Shown piece by piece: positions 25,646 through 33,636 of a stretch of 64,000 nt of DNA; positions within the stretch are counted from its first letter, which is position 1, and each line of letters opens with the position of its first letter. The notes beneath the pieces are model-generated. The model saw only the letters and a program-made list of their open reading frames with translations, had not been told where the DNA came from and made no database searches. The stretch is from Turicibacter sp. (GTDB lineage Bacteria; Bacillota_I; Bacilli_A; MOL361; Turicibacteraceae), in contig WRAJ01000003.1 in assembly GCA_009780245.1 (NCBI GenBank), positions 1 through 64,000 on the forward strand, written 5' to 3'. The position numbers and the translations under genes are program-made.

Positions 25646-26866
25646 ATGGCACAATTAACCAAAGAATCAAAATTTCTCTTAGCAGTGGGCATCTTAGCAA
25701 CGGCCGCCATGATTGTTGCTGGTACGTTCGTCAACGTGTTCCTCATCCGTGCCACCGAAGGAAATCTCGGCCTCTTGGTCGTTCAAAATATCATTAATTC
25801 CATTACCTTGCTGATCGCCTTTGTCGGCGGCTCAAAGCTACTTGCGAAAATCGCCATCACAACTTTACTCAAAATCGGGATTGCCTCGATGGCCTTTTAC
25901 TTCATCGCTATCCTCATACTCCAAGACAATGTCGCCACTTTCTTAATTCCCCTGGCACTCTTTAACGGCTTGGGCGGTGGTCTGTACTGGTTTGCCACGA
26001 ACCTCCTTATCGCGAAAGTCATCAAAGAGAGCGAACAAGGACGTTACTTTGGCTTTCAACAAACCGCAGGCTCGATCTTTGGGGTTATCACACCTGCCAT
26101 TTCCGGTTTTATCATCACTAGATTCACTGATTTAACCGGCTACTACATCCTGTTCGGCATCTCATTTGTCCTTTTTGCCTTAGCAGCTATTATGATCCGA
26201 AACATCCCCGGTTTTACCTCGCAAACAAAAATACACGTGTATGACGTGCTCAAACTGAAGGGTAATCGCTACTGGAACGCGTGCAAGCTGTTTACCTTTA
26301 CTAACGCGTTAAAGGATATCATCAACGGTCAGATCTTTATGCTTTTTGCTTTTCTGATTTTTGTCAACGAAGGCGTGATGGGCAATATCCTATCTGCAAC
26401 GGCGCTCATCACCGTCTTCAGCTCATTCTGGTTCGCGAAAATTAGCAAGCGTGAAAATCAGCAGCCGTTCTATCTTGTGACAGCAGTCATTATGACGGCG
26501 ATGTATATCTTGCTTGCCATCTTCCCAACGGTTCCAGTCCTCATCGCGGCACTCGTTATTTTCGCTGTGATTCAAAACTGGGCAGGCACAATTTTACAGT
26601 CGGTCATCTTCCAACTCACTAGCCGAGCCAAAGGCGATTACGAACAAAACGATTACCTTGTTGCCCTCGAATTCCCAACTGCACTAGGACGAGTCCTTGG
26701 TATGGCTGTCGCGCTGGTACTGATCCACCTCATCACCGCTGACATGTACGTCTATCGCATTCTCTTTGTCGTCATCGCTATTGCATGGGTATTGGAGTAT
26801 ATCATCATCGAAAAACAAGTCAAATGGTTTAGGGATGAGTTACAAGAAGAAAAAACGTTTGATTAA
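25646..26866 (+). CDS. MFS transporter
   Basis: A 406-residue protein with about 12 hydrophobic segments, in two halves of six around a hydrophilic loop (residues ~190-215). It resembles the YqgE-like single-gene MFS proteins of Bacilli. GLGGGLYWFATNLLIAK in segment 4 and GRYFGFQQTAGSIFGV in segment 5 are the most typical stretches. GGAG lies 9 bases upstream of the start, and TATAAT 35 bases upstream. It has its own terminator, so it is probably monocistronic. Substrate unknown; drug efflux is the usual guess. Confidence 0.85.
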   Translation: MAQLTKESKFLLAVGILATAAMIVAGTFVNVFLIRATEGNLGLLVVQNIINSITLLIAFVGGSKLLAKIAITTLLKIGIASMAFYFIAILILQDNVATFLIPLALFNGLGGGLYWFATNLLIAKVIKESEQGRYFGFQQTAGSIFGVITPAISGFIITRFTDLTGYYILFGISFVLFALAAIMIRNIPGFTSQTKIHVYDVLKLKGNRYWNACKLFTFTNALKDIINGQIFMLFAFLIFVNEGVMGNILSATALITVFSSFWFAKISKRENQQPFYLVTAVIMTAMYILLAIFPTVPVLIAALVIFAVIQNWAGTILQSVIFQLTSRAKGDYEQNDYLVALEFPTALGRVLGMAVALVLIHLITADMYVYRILFVVIAIAWVLEYIIIEKQVKWFRDELQEEKTFD

Positions 26867-26915
26867 CCCTAAGTACAGAACTGTCTTTGCTTTCCCAAGA
26901 AAGAATGATATTAGT

Positions 26916-26947
26916 AAAAACTGGCACTTGAAAAAGCGCCAGTTTTT
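26916..26947 (+). terminator. terminator after the MFS gene
   Basis: AAAAACTGGC-a-CTT pairs with AAG-c-GCCAGTTTTT around a 4-base loop, 50 bases after the stop codon. Confidence 0.88.
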
Positions 26948-27008
26948 GCGAAGGACTCAAATTAAAGGTTTTTCATTGAAAAACGCTTGAAACCTGTATT
27001 ATCTCATC

Positions 27009-27280
27009 GTTTAAGCTTGTGCAATGCCACTAAGGACACGATTTTCGTTAGAAAGTGGCAGAAACTCCACTAATACTCACTGTTTAAGCTTGTGCAATGC
27101 CACTAAGGGCGTGATTTTCGTTAGAAAGTGGCAGAAACTCCACTGATACTCACTGTTTAAGCCTGTGCAATGCCACTAAGGGCGTGATTTTCGTTAGAAA
27201 GTGGCAGAAACCCCACTGTTACTCACTGTTTAAGCTTGTGCAATGCCACTAAGGGCGTGATTTTCGTTAGAAAGTGGCAG
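27009..27280. repeat. tandem array of four 73-bp units, each with an internal hairpin
   Basis: Units begin GTTTAAGC at 27009, 27082, 27155 and 27228, a constant 73-bp period. The fourth is truncated after about 52 bases. Copies differ at only a few positions. Each contains TGCCACT...AGTGGCA, a dyad that forms a stem-loop. An AACCTGTATTA direct repeat occurs on both sides (near 26993 and 27350). Unlike CRISPR, there are no variable spacers. Function unknown. Confidence 0.92.
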
Positions 27281-27433
27281 AAGGGAACTCAGAAGTTACG
27301 ATCAAGCCAAGAATTACAGGTTTCCACCCAAAATATTAAAAACCTGTATTAGCCAACTCTTCTGTTAGTATCACAGGTCTTTCCGCAATAAAAAAGGTTC
27401 CCTCATCATTCATAGAGACAACCCCTTGTATAT

Positions 27434-27685
27434 TTAACATCCAGCTGCAAATTTCTTAACAACCTTGTCAATGTTCTTCTGTGTTTCACTTGGAATCTTG
27501 TACCAGCCTTTTTGCTCCATCGCATCAAAGACTTCTTTTTGCAACGTTAAGGTATCCGATAATGCTTGCTTGAAAGCTGTGTTAACTTTTGGACAAGCTG
27601 CTTCTGTCGCACCGTGCATATACAAATCACAAAGACCTTTTAGTAATGACAGTACGTCCATCATAATCAATTCATCTTTATTCAT
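27434..27685 (-). CDS. CotF-like spore coat protein
   Basis: An 83-residue helical protein. LLKGLCDLYMHGATEAACPKV, FKQALSDTLTLQKEVFDAMEQKGWY and the following KIPSETQ match the Coat_F pattern, ferritin-like helices found in spore coat proteins. The C-terminus ends AAGC. GGGAGGG precedes the start. It is separated by two bases from the stop of a similar gene upstream, so the pair forms an operon. A role in coat or spore assembly is inferred from the family. Confidence 0.75.
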   Translation of the reverse strand: MNKDELIMMDVLSLLKGLCDLYMHGATEAACPKVNTAFKQALSDTLTLQKEVFDAMEQKGWYKIPSETQKNIDKVVKKFAAGC

Positions 27686-27687
27686 GC

Positions 27688-27933
27688 TTACTTCCCTCCC
27701 CTTGGCTTCACAGCAGTTTTCTTCACCGCTGGTTTCACAGCAGGTTTAGCCGTAGACTGAGCAACTAAACCGTAAATGTTATCAAACATTTTTTGATTCT
27801 TTTTACCGACCTTATCAATCAGCTTTTTCAAACCTGCATCGGTTACTTCCGTTGTGGCTTGATCGCATTTTTGCTTCATAAATTTGATATGAGCTAACGC
27901 GTCTTCCACGTACATTAATTCTTTGGGACTCAT
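27688..27933 (-). CDS. CotF-like partner protein with basic Ala/Lys/Pro tail
   Basis: An 81-residue protein. Residues 1-60 (SPKELMYVEDALAHIKFMKQKC) resemble the first half of two-helix coat proteins of the CotF type. Residues ~60-81 are a low-complexity tail with repeated PAVKP/TAVKP units. The start follows AAAGGTGG. It lies immediately before a clear CotF-like gene on the same strand, an arrangement common in spore-formers. Family assignment is moderate. Confidence 0.6.
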   Translation of the reverse strand: MSPKELMYVEDALAHIKFMKQKCDQATTEVTDAGLKKLIDKVGKKNQKMFDNIYGLVAQSTAKPAVKPAVKKTAVKPRGGK

Positions 27934-28003
27934 GTTACTTCCACCTTTCCTTATATTTATTTTACAGTTGTTAGTATGGGCAATAATTTTTTTATCTATG
28001 CAA

Positions 28004-28033
28004 AAAAACTTCCGAAAATCATCGGAAGTTTTA
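28004..28033 (-). terminator. terminator after the FtsX-like permease operon
   Basis: AAACTTCCGA and TCGGAAGTTT form a 10-bp stem 15 bases after the stop on the minus strand, with A/T runs on both sides. Confidence 0.82.
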
Positions 28034-28046
28034 AATTTACAAGCTA

Positions 28047-29624
28047 TTAACCAATAGAGGCCTTCATTAAAGTATCTTTTGGATTTAGCTTTAACTTATA
28101 CAATGTTGGTATCAAGCTTGATAAAATAATAATACTTAAGGACGTACTATAAAAAATAACAATAGTCGCTATATCCAACGAAGTATCAAAGAGCTCTAGC
28201 ATTTCTTCATGATTCAAATAATGACTGAAACCGAGGTTGGCAGGGGAATTGGAATAAACAGTCCATGTATGAATTTGTTCAGCTTGAGTAAGTAATTCCT
28301 GCCTAATCATATCATTTGATAAAACATCAGAGAGCATGTTACCTAGTAACAAACCTAAAGTTATCCCTATAGGTGCAATGATTAAAGTTTCTAATAAAAA
28401 CTGCATCGCTATATTCTTTTTTCGTTCACCAAGCGCTAGATAAAGACCTATTTCATATTTTCTATCATGCAAAAACAAAATAACAATGAGGCTAAGTGTC
28501 GTCGCTGTTGCTAAGATAGCACCAAAAATTAATCCTGTTGACAAACTGCGCATGGCGTTCATGGAATTTGAAACCTCTTCGTAAGCATTTGAAGCAATAT
28601 CTACTCGCCAAAAATCAGGAAGCAACGGATTCACTCGGCTTTCGAAAGCAAGTAAATCAAGTGGGTCATAAAGTAAAAAGATCATTCCTTGATAAACATG
28701 TGTTGTTTCAGAGAGTTCAATGACCTCATCCTCTACCCCGCTCTCAACCAGAATTTCACTTGTTTCTAAAACAATCCTCTCATTAAACCCAACGGGTACA
28801 TAAATGCGATTTAGTAAGTTAAGGTGATCCGTAATTTCAAATAAATGACTTACTCCTGGGCGACTTACGTTCGTACGAAACTCCAACTCATGATCAAAAA
28901 CACCGATGACCTCAAACTCAATGTCCTGAGCTAAAAGTAAATTGTCATCAGCCAGAAACTCTGCAAGATCAAAAGTTAAAAATTCTGCTGGTGCTGGTGG
29001 TCGGTGAACGCGATGTTGGAGAGTAAAGTTATCACCTAAAACAAGATCATTATCTTCAAGCCAGCTTCGACTAGCAACAACAACTGGCGCTCCCGTCTCA
29101 ACCTCTTCCTCTGTAAACGTCCGACCTTCTACAAGATCAATTAAACCAGCTTCCATATCCAGGACGTCAGGATGAGCAACACCACGTAAGTCGAAGCTCT
29201 CTAAACCAATAACTCCCTGCGCAGACAAGCTTCTCCAATCCGTTGATTCAGTGTCTTCTTCCAGTAAATCAAATAGATTAACATCAAAAGTACGAACAAG
29301 TTCACGACTAAAAAATTGTTGAGAAATGTGATAATCGAACATACGAACATAAGATAATTGCCCAACCTCTGTTAAAAGCTCTGGTCTAATCGGTTCTATC
29401 TCAATTAATTCGTGATTTTCCGCAAAAATCGCTTCGTTATCAAAACGAAGCGTCGCTATTGCAGGCAGCCTTCTTCTCAGGGCAACGTCTGTGTTCACAA
29501 TAGCTCGACTCATCGAAATAGCACCTGACATGAGAATGGAAAGCAAAAAAATCGTACTAAACAAAATAAACGTTTTGAGCTTATGCTGCTTTATGCTAAT
29601 AAGGGCTCGGTGAAACACAGACAT
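28047..29624 (-). CDS. FtsX-like ABC permease
   Basis: A 525-residue membrane protein. One N-terminal TM segment (KTFILFSTIFLLSILMSGAI) is followed by about 325 extracytoplasmic, strongly acidic residues in the position of a MacB-like periplasmic core, then three C-terminal segments (ATATTLSLIVILFL, LIIAPIGITLGLLLG, IVIFYSTSLSIIILS). This 1+3 layout is that of FtsX/MacB permeases. GGAG stands 9 bases before ATG 29624. No ATPase gene is adjacent, so it would need one from elsewhere. Upstream in the same operon are a lipoprotein and a small exported protein. Confidence 0.8.
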   Translation of the reverse strand: MSVFHRALISIKQHKLKTFILFSTIFLLSILMSGAISMSRAIVNTDVALRRRLPAIATLRFDNEAIFAENHELIEIEPIRPELLTEVGQLSYVRMFDYHISQQFFSRELVRTFDVNLFDLLEEDTESTDWRSLSAQGVIGLESFDLRGVAHPDVLDMEAGLIDLVEGRTFTEEEVETGAPVVVASRSWLEDNDLVLGDNFTLQHRVHRPPAPAEFLTFDLAEFLADDNLLLAQDIEFEVIGVFDHELEFRTNVSRPGVSHLFEITDHLNLLNRIYVPVGFNERIVLETSEILVESGVEDEVIELSETTHVYQGMIFLLYDPLDLLAFESRVNPLLPDFWRVDIASNAYEEVSNSMNAMRSLSTGLIFGAILATATTLSLIVILFLHDRKYEIGLYLALGERKKNIAMQFLLETLIIAPIGITLGLLLGNMLSDVLSNDMIRQELLTQAEQIHTWTVYSNSPANLGFSHYLNHEEMLELFDTSLDIATIVIFYSTSLSIIILSSLIPTLYKLKLNPKDTLMKASIG

Positions 29625-29636
29625 CTTTGTCAACTC

Positions 29637-30746
29637 CTACTCTACTACTTCAATGGTTAGTCGCCTTACTTCTAAAGGAAAATGAGTACTCCGTGATAAA
29701 GGCGACGTTGGATTTGCCACAGCAAAAAGTACGAGTTCATACAAACCAGATTCTGCAGGTACATCAATAAAGAAATGCCCAAACGTCTGTCTATAGAATT
29801 CATCGGGATCTGCACTCATCCATAAATAAGATTGACCATGAAGATCAATTTGTTGCCAATCCAGCATCGCAATAATTAAAATTTCAGACACGGGTTCTGC
29901 AATGGCGCCTTGCAAGTTAACTAGAAATGCCAATTCAATCCTCTCTTCAGGCGATGCCTGTAGGTGATACAACACCAGTTCATCCTCAAACTCACCGAGA
30001 AAAATGAAATCATCCTCAAAAGTCCTTTCAGGTAGATCAAACATTTGCGTAACTAGAATAGTACCAAAAGGCATGTCATACGACAATGTGATTGCTTCTT
30101 CAAACTCTGGTAGTAGTAAAATCTTTTGTTCTTCTTCAAGGTCATAATTAATTTCAAGATTTAACACATTATGTGCACTCAAAGCCCATATAATCTCCCA
30201 AAAGAGCTCAAAATCAGCATCTCTATCCATCTCATCTAAAATACCTATATGCTGTTCAGGATCAACAAATAATCCTACCGTTAACTTGCTAACTGATCCA
30301 GTTGATTCATGTGGTAAATCTAGATAGATTGGAATATCAAGTCTATAACCTACATCTATGGTAAAAACAAACTCGGTGATGTATTCCTCTGAACCTCGAA
30401 TGCGAAAAGCCACCTCTTCAAAATTATAAAATAATTTCAAAACATAAGTTATATCCTCATACCCATCTGCACCATTCAACACTATTACACTTAAAGGTTC
30501 TCTAGGATTATTCAGATAAATAGCTTCAAGCTCTCCTCCCACATAAATATCACCACCATAAGCGACGACTACAAGACCACCACCGCTTTCAAGTTCTGAT
30601 ATGTTAATATCGAACTCAGCAAGCTCTTGTGGTAACGATCGTTCGTTTGAAAAGAAAGCAGCATCTCTTGGAACAGAGTTAGATGCTTGACAAGCAATTA
30701 AAATCAAAGAAAAGATTGCAGTTAAAACTAAATATTTCTTTCTCAT
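29637..30746 (-). CDS. acidic lipoprotein of unknown function
   Basis: A 369-residue predicted lipoprotein. MRKKYLVLTAIFSLILIAC ends in a lipobox cysteine. The mature part is acidic and looks beta-rich, with no cysteine and no family I recognise. GAGGA is 9 bases before ATG 30746; a longer start at 30767 is less likely. It is separated by a few bases from the FtsX-like permease, so the two are probably translated from one mRNA and may form a membrane complex. Confidence 0.75.
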   Translation of the reverse strand: MRKKYLVLTAIFSLILIACQASNSVPRDAAFFSNERSLPQELAEFDINISELESGGGLVVVAYGGDIYVGGELEAIYLNNPREPLSVIVLNGADGYEDITYVLKLFYNFEEVAFRIRGSEEYITEFVFTIDVGYRLDIPIYLDLPHESTGSVSKLTVGLFVDPEQHIGILDEMDRDADFELFWEIIWALSAHNVLNLEINYDLEEEQKILLLPEFEEAITLSYDMPFGTILVTQMFDLPERTFEDDFIFLGEFEDELVLYHLQASPEERIELAFLVNLQGAIAEPVSEILIIAMLDWQQIDLHGQSYLWMSADPDEFYRQTFGHFFIDVPAESGLYELVLFAVANPTSPLSRSTHFPLEVRRLTIEVVE

Positions 30747-30784
30747 TTCTGATTCCTCATCTTTCATTGGTTCTGATCATATAA

Positions 30785-30820
30785 AGAGCTTTTGATGAAT
30801 TTAACACTCACAAAAGCTCT
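30785..30820 (-). terminator. intercistronic hairpin
   Basis: AGAGCTTTTG pairs with CAAAAGCTCT, 10 bases after the exported-protein gene. A weak T run suggests partial termination, so the first gene may be more abundant than the next two. Confidence 0.6.
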
Positions 30821-30829
30821 CTATACTGT

Positions 30830-31231
30830 TTATCTCCACCTTAAAGTGGCGTTCGCAACATGTCCAGCACGGGTATCCCAATTGCTTTGCCCCATTGGTA
30901 TGCGTTGTCCAGTGCCACTGAAGCTTGCCCCATTTGTAAAGCTATTTTGGGTAGCACTTGAATTTGTTCTCATTGGTGCAGACCCACCACCAGCAGTAGA
31001 CCAAGTTGAATTATTTCCTATTCTTACTCGAATCGAATTTGACGTACCAGTCAATGTTGTCACTTGAGCTGTAATAGCTGCATCCGTGTTAGAAAGACGA
31101 CTAGCTGTTAGCGTTAACCTTAAGTCAGCAGTCGTAGTACTTGTGCTCGCAGCATAAGCAACAATGCCAACCGTCACAAGTAACACAGCTGCCAAACCCA
31201 GAACAACTAATTTTTTTACATTCTTAAACAT
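30830..31231 (-). CDS. small exported Ser/Thr/Asn-rich protein
   Basis: A 133-residue protein with a Sec-type signal peptide (MFKNVKKLVVLGLAAVLLVTVGIVAYA, cleavage near AYA-AS). The mature 106 residues are rich in Ser, Thr, Asn and Gly (TSTTTADLRLTLTASRL, STAGGGSAPMRTNSSATQ) and cysteine-free, ending NATLRWR. It heads an operon with a lipoprotein and FtsX-like permease. It could be the secreted substrate or ligand of that system. No family recognised. Confidence 0.75.
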   Translation of the reverse strand: MFKNVKKLVVLGLAAVLLVTVGIVAYAASTSTTTADLRLTLTASRLSNTDAAITAQVTTLTGTSNSIRVRIGNNSTWSTAGGGSAPMRTNSSATQNSFTNGASFSGTGQRIPMGQSNWDTRAGHVANATLRWR

Positions 31232-31341
31232 AGTATTCCTCCTAAATATTCACCTTCATAGGTGTTCTTCTTCCTGCCAAAACAGAAGTCACAGCCAACG
31301 AGTAACAGTTTATTTCCTCACCAATCTGCGCACAATCGAGT

Positions 31342-31405
31342 CAGTTTTAAACTGTCAAATTTTGCCTGTTAATGACATTAAAACAGTTTAAATAGCCAAT
31401 GTCAA
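31342..31405 (-). promoter_or_regulatory. operon promoter with downstream palindrome
   Basis: On the minus strand TTGACA (31400-31405), 17 bases, TTTAAT (31377-31382). In the leader lies the 13-bp palindrome CAGTTTTAAACTG (31342-31354), and a half-related AAACAGTTTAAA overlaps the -10 (31381-31392). Repeated AAACTG/CAGTTT elements suggest a regulator binding site. Confidence 0.6.
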
Positions 31406-31440
31406 TACCGACAAAAAAATAAAAACGTTTTCCGATTAAA

Positions 31441-31479
31441 ATAAATAGAACTTCTGGTGTCGTCAGAAGTTCTATTTAT
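31441..31479. terminator. perfect 16-bp hairpin
   Basis: ATAAATAGAACTTCTG pairs perfectly with its complement at 31464-31479 across a 7-base loop. On the minus strand it is followed by TTTTA and could end transcription from the decayed DUF1016 gene. Confidence 0.7.
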
Positions 31480-31711
31480 TTATACCGATTCATTAACCCT
31501 AACCAATTACCAGCCACATTATCTACATTTGTTTATACCACTATACAAAGGATTTTCTCGTTTTTCAGTAAAACGAATTTACAAGTATCGTTTTACTGGC
31601 ATGTGTGAATTCTGTGTTCCGATCTTGTAGCAAAAATGTATTTGTGATTATTGATGCTAGCCGAACCGTAAGAGTAACGTTAAAGATTGCTTGTCATGAG
31701 CAGTCTTTTTT

Positions 31712-32322
31712 CTATGCAATGAAAAAGTCGATCAAAGTTTGCACCGACTTTCGTTTATATCGTTTTAGGTACATATTCATTTGTCCGATATCTTGGTGCT
31801 TAACTTTTCCAAGCTTCAAATCAATCACAACATAGCATTTAAGTATCACATGGTAGAAGACTAAGTCTGCAAAATGATCATTATTATCGATGGTCATGCG
31901 ATACTGGCGACCAATAAAAGCAAATCCCCTTCCTAGTTCAAGTAAAAATTCTTCTAAATGCTTGACCAGTTCGTTTTCCAGTTGACTTTCTGAGTAGCTT
32001 TGTTCTGGAAGATTTAGAAATTCAAGAACATACGAACTTTTAAATAATGTGACTAACTCAATTGTCCAGACAGTGTCTGGACAATTGGAAATTTTAAATA
32101 CAGAAGCCTCATATTAGCCAGATTGCTTCGAGAAAATCCTTTCCCTAATAGACTTGTTAAATCTTTTTGAAGGAAATTTAGCAACTTCGAGCCATAAGCT
32201 AAATTGGCTTTTCCATCCTGTTCAAACTCAACGATGTATTGACCGATCAGCCAATAGGTCCCGATAAGTTCTGTATGAATCGACTTAGCAATTTGCCCAC
32301 GAACATAAGTGGTGACTTCATA
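31712..32322 (-). pseudogene. decayed DUF1016 (YhcG-type PD-(D/E)XK nuclease) gene
   Basis: Minus-strand translation from 32322 reads YEVTTYVRGQIAKSIHTELIG, then GTYWLIGQYIVEFEQDGKANLAYG and GKGFSRSNLANMRLLYLKFP...QTLSGQLS, the DUF1016 N-terminal domain. A TAG at 32053-32055 replaces the expected Trp of SWSHY. About 80 expected residues are then deleted with a frame change. The nuclease domain resumes at YVLEFLNLPEQSYSESQLE, GRGFAFIGRQYRM and DLVFYHVILKCYVVIDLKLGK, and the end is truncated after GQMNMY. No intact start is visible. The family is associated with restriction and phage defence islands. Confidence 0.88.
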
Positions 32323-32443
32323 AATTTACCTACTTAAAATTAACGCAGTTGCCTTTATATTTTATCACACTGTTATTATTTTATAAACATCACAGTTAAT
32401 AATTGAGCAATACAGTTGGGACAAATTTTGGGAACAAAATAAA

Positions 32444-32480
32444 AATACCAATTCTCTCAACATCTGAAAGGACTGGTATT
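32444..32480 (-). terminator. terminator after ftsZ
   Basis: AATACCA (minus strand, from 32480) pairs with TGGTATT around a long loop and is followed by TTTTATTTT, 25-60 bases after the ftsZ stop. Confidence 0.65.
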
Positions 32481-32504
32481 ACGGCGTTTTAGCCTTTTAT
32501 ATTG

Positions 32505-33602
32505 TTATTTATATCGATTCATCAACCAGCTTGGTACTTCGGCGTTTTCTTTCGTTTCTGTTTGTGACGATGGCTGAGGCGTTGAAGGTGAGTTCATCAC
32601 TTTATGCCCCACTAAAGCATCGTTTAATTTTGGTGCAGAAGAGTTTGTGTCATCAAAGCCCGTTGCAATGACCGTGACAATAATGTCGTCGCCGAGTTCC
32701 GGGTTGACAGCTGCACCGTAAATAATGTTAATTTCAGTTGTTGACGCTTCACGGATCGCACCTAATGCTTCGTTGACTTCGAACAGTGACATATTCATGC
32801 CACCCGTAATATTAATAATCGCATCGGTTGCACCGTCGATATCATTTTCAAGCAGCGGTGAGAAGATCGCTTTTTTCGCAGCTTCTACCGCGCTGTTTTC
32901 ACCGTTTGCATAACCAATTCCAATGATCGCAGCGCCTTTATTTGCCATGACAGTTTTAACGTCTGCAAAATCAAGATTGATCATTCCTGGGATCGCAATG
33001 ATTTCAGAAATACCTTGAACACCTTGACGAAGCACATTGTCTGCTTCTCTAAAGGCTTCCATCATCGGCGTTGCACGGTCAACGATTTGAAGTAATCGGT
33101 CGTTTGATACTGAAATCAATGTATCCACGTTTTCTTTTAATTCTGCGGTTCCAACGTTCGCATGATCGCTACGACGCTTCCCTTCAAAAGAGAATGGCCT
33201 TGTAATGATCCCGATGGTTAATGCGCCGGCTTCTTTTGCAACTTTTGCAATCACAGGTGCCGCACCCGTTCCCGTTCCGCCACCCATACCGCAAGTGACA
33301 AACACCATGTCAGCGCCTTTTAGCATTTCTTTAATTTCAGTTAAACTTTCTTCTGCTGCGCCTCGCCCAATTTCAGGTGCTCCACCAGCACCAAGACCTC
33401 TTGTTAATTCAGCGCCAATCTGTAATTTTTTTGTTGCATTCGATAAGTTCAACGCTTGTGCATCTGTGTTAGCGACAATGAATTCTACCCCTTGCACATC
33501 ACTTTCAATCATGCGATTAACGGCATTGCTTCCCCCGCCACCTACACCAACTACAACAATTCTTGGCTCATATCCAAATTCATTTCCGAATCCATCCATC
33601 AT
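32505..33602 (-). CDS. ftsZ: cell division protein FtsZ
   Basis: The tubulin-like GTPase that forms the cytokinetic ring, 365 residues. [13 protein letters not shown] begins the nucleotide site; the tubulin signature [10 protein letters not shown] and the NVD/NLDFADV T7 loop are intact. A short linker of about 35 residues leads to the C-terminal peptide [11 protein letters not shown], which binds FtsA and other anchors. GGAGG lies 5 bases before ATG 33602; the ATG at 33614 is too close to a ribosome site. The gene follows ftsA by about 20 bases. Confidence 0.97.
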   Translation of the reverse strand: MMDGFGNEFGYEPRIVVVGVGGGGSNAVNRMIESDVQGVEFIVANTDAQALNLSNATKKLQIGAELTRGLGAGGAPEIGRGAAEESLTEIKEMLKGADMVFVTCGMGGGTGTGAAPVIAKVAKEAGALTIGIITRPFSFEGKRRSDHANVGTAELKENVDTLISVSNDRLLQIVDRATPMMEAFREADNVLRQGVQGISEIIAIPGMINLDFADVKTVMANKGAAIIGIGYANGENSAVEAAKKAIFSPLLENDIDGATDAIINITGGMNMSLFEVNEALGAIREASTTEINIIYGAAVNPELGDDIIVTVIATGFDDTNSSAPKLNDALVGHKVMNSPSTPQPSSQTETKENAEVPSWLMNRYK

Positions 33603-33636
33603 AAGATCCTCCATCCTTTATCATTTACTACCGTTG

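Noticed and set aside
27009-27280. CRISPR array
   Set aside because: The whole 73-bp unit is repeated, with no variable spacers, and no cas genes are nearby.
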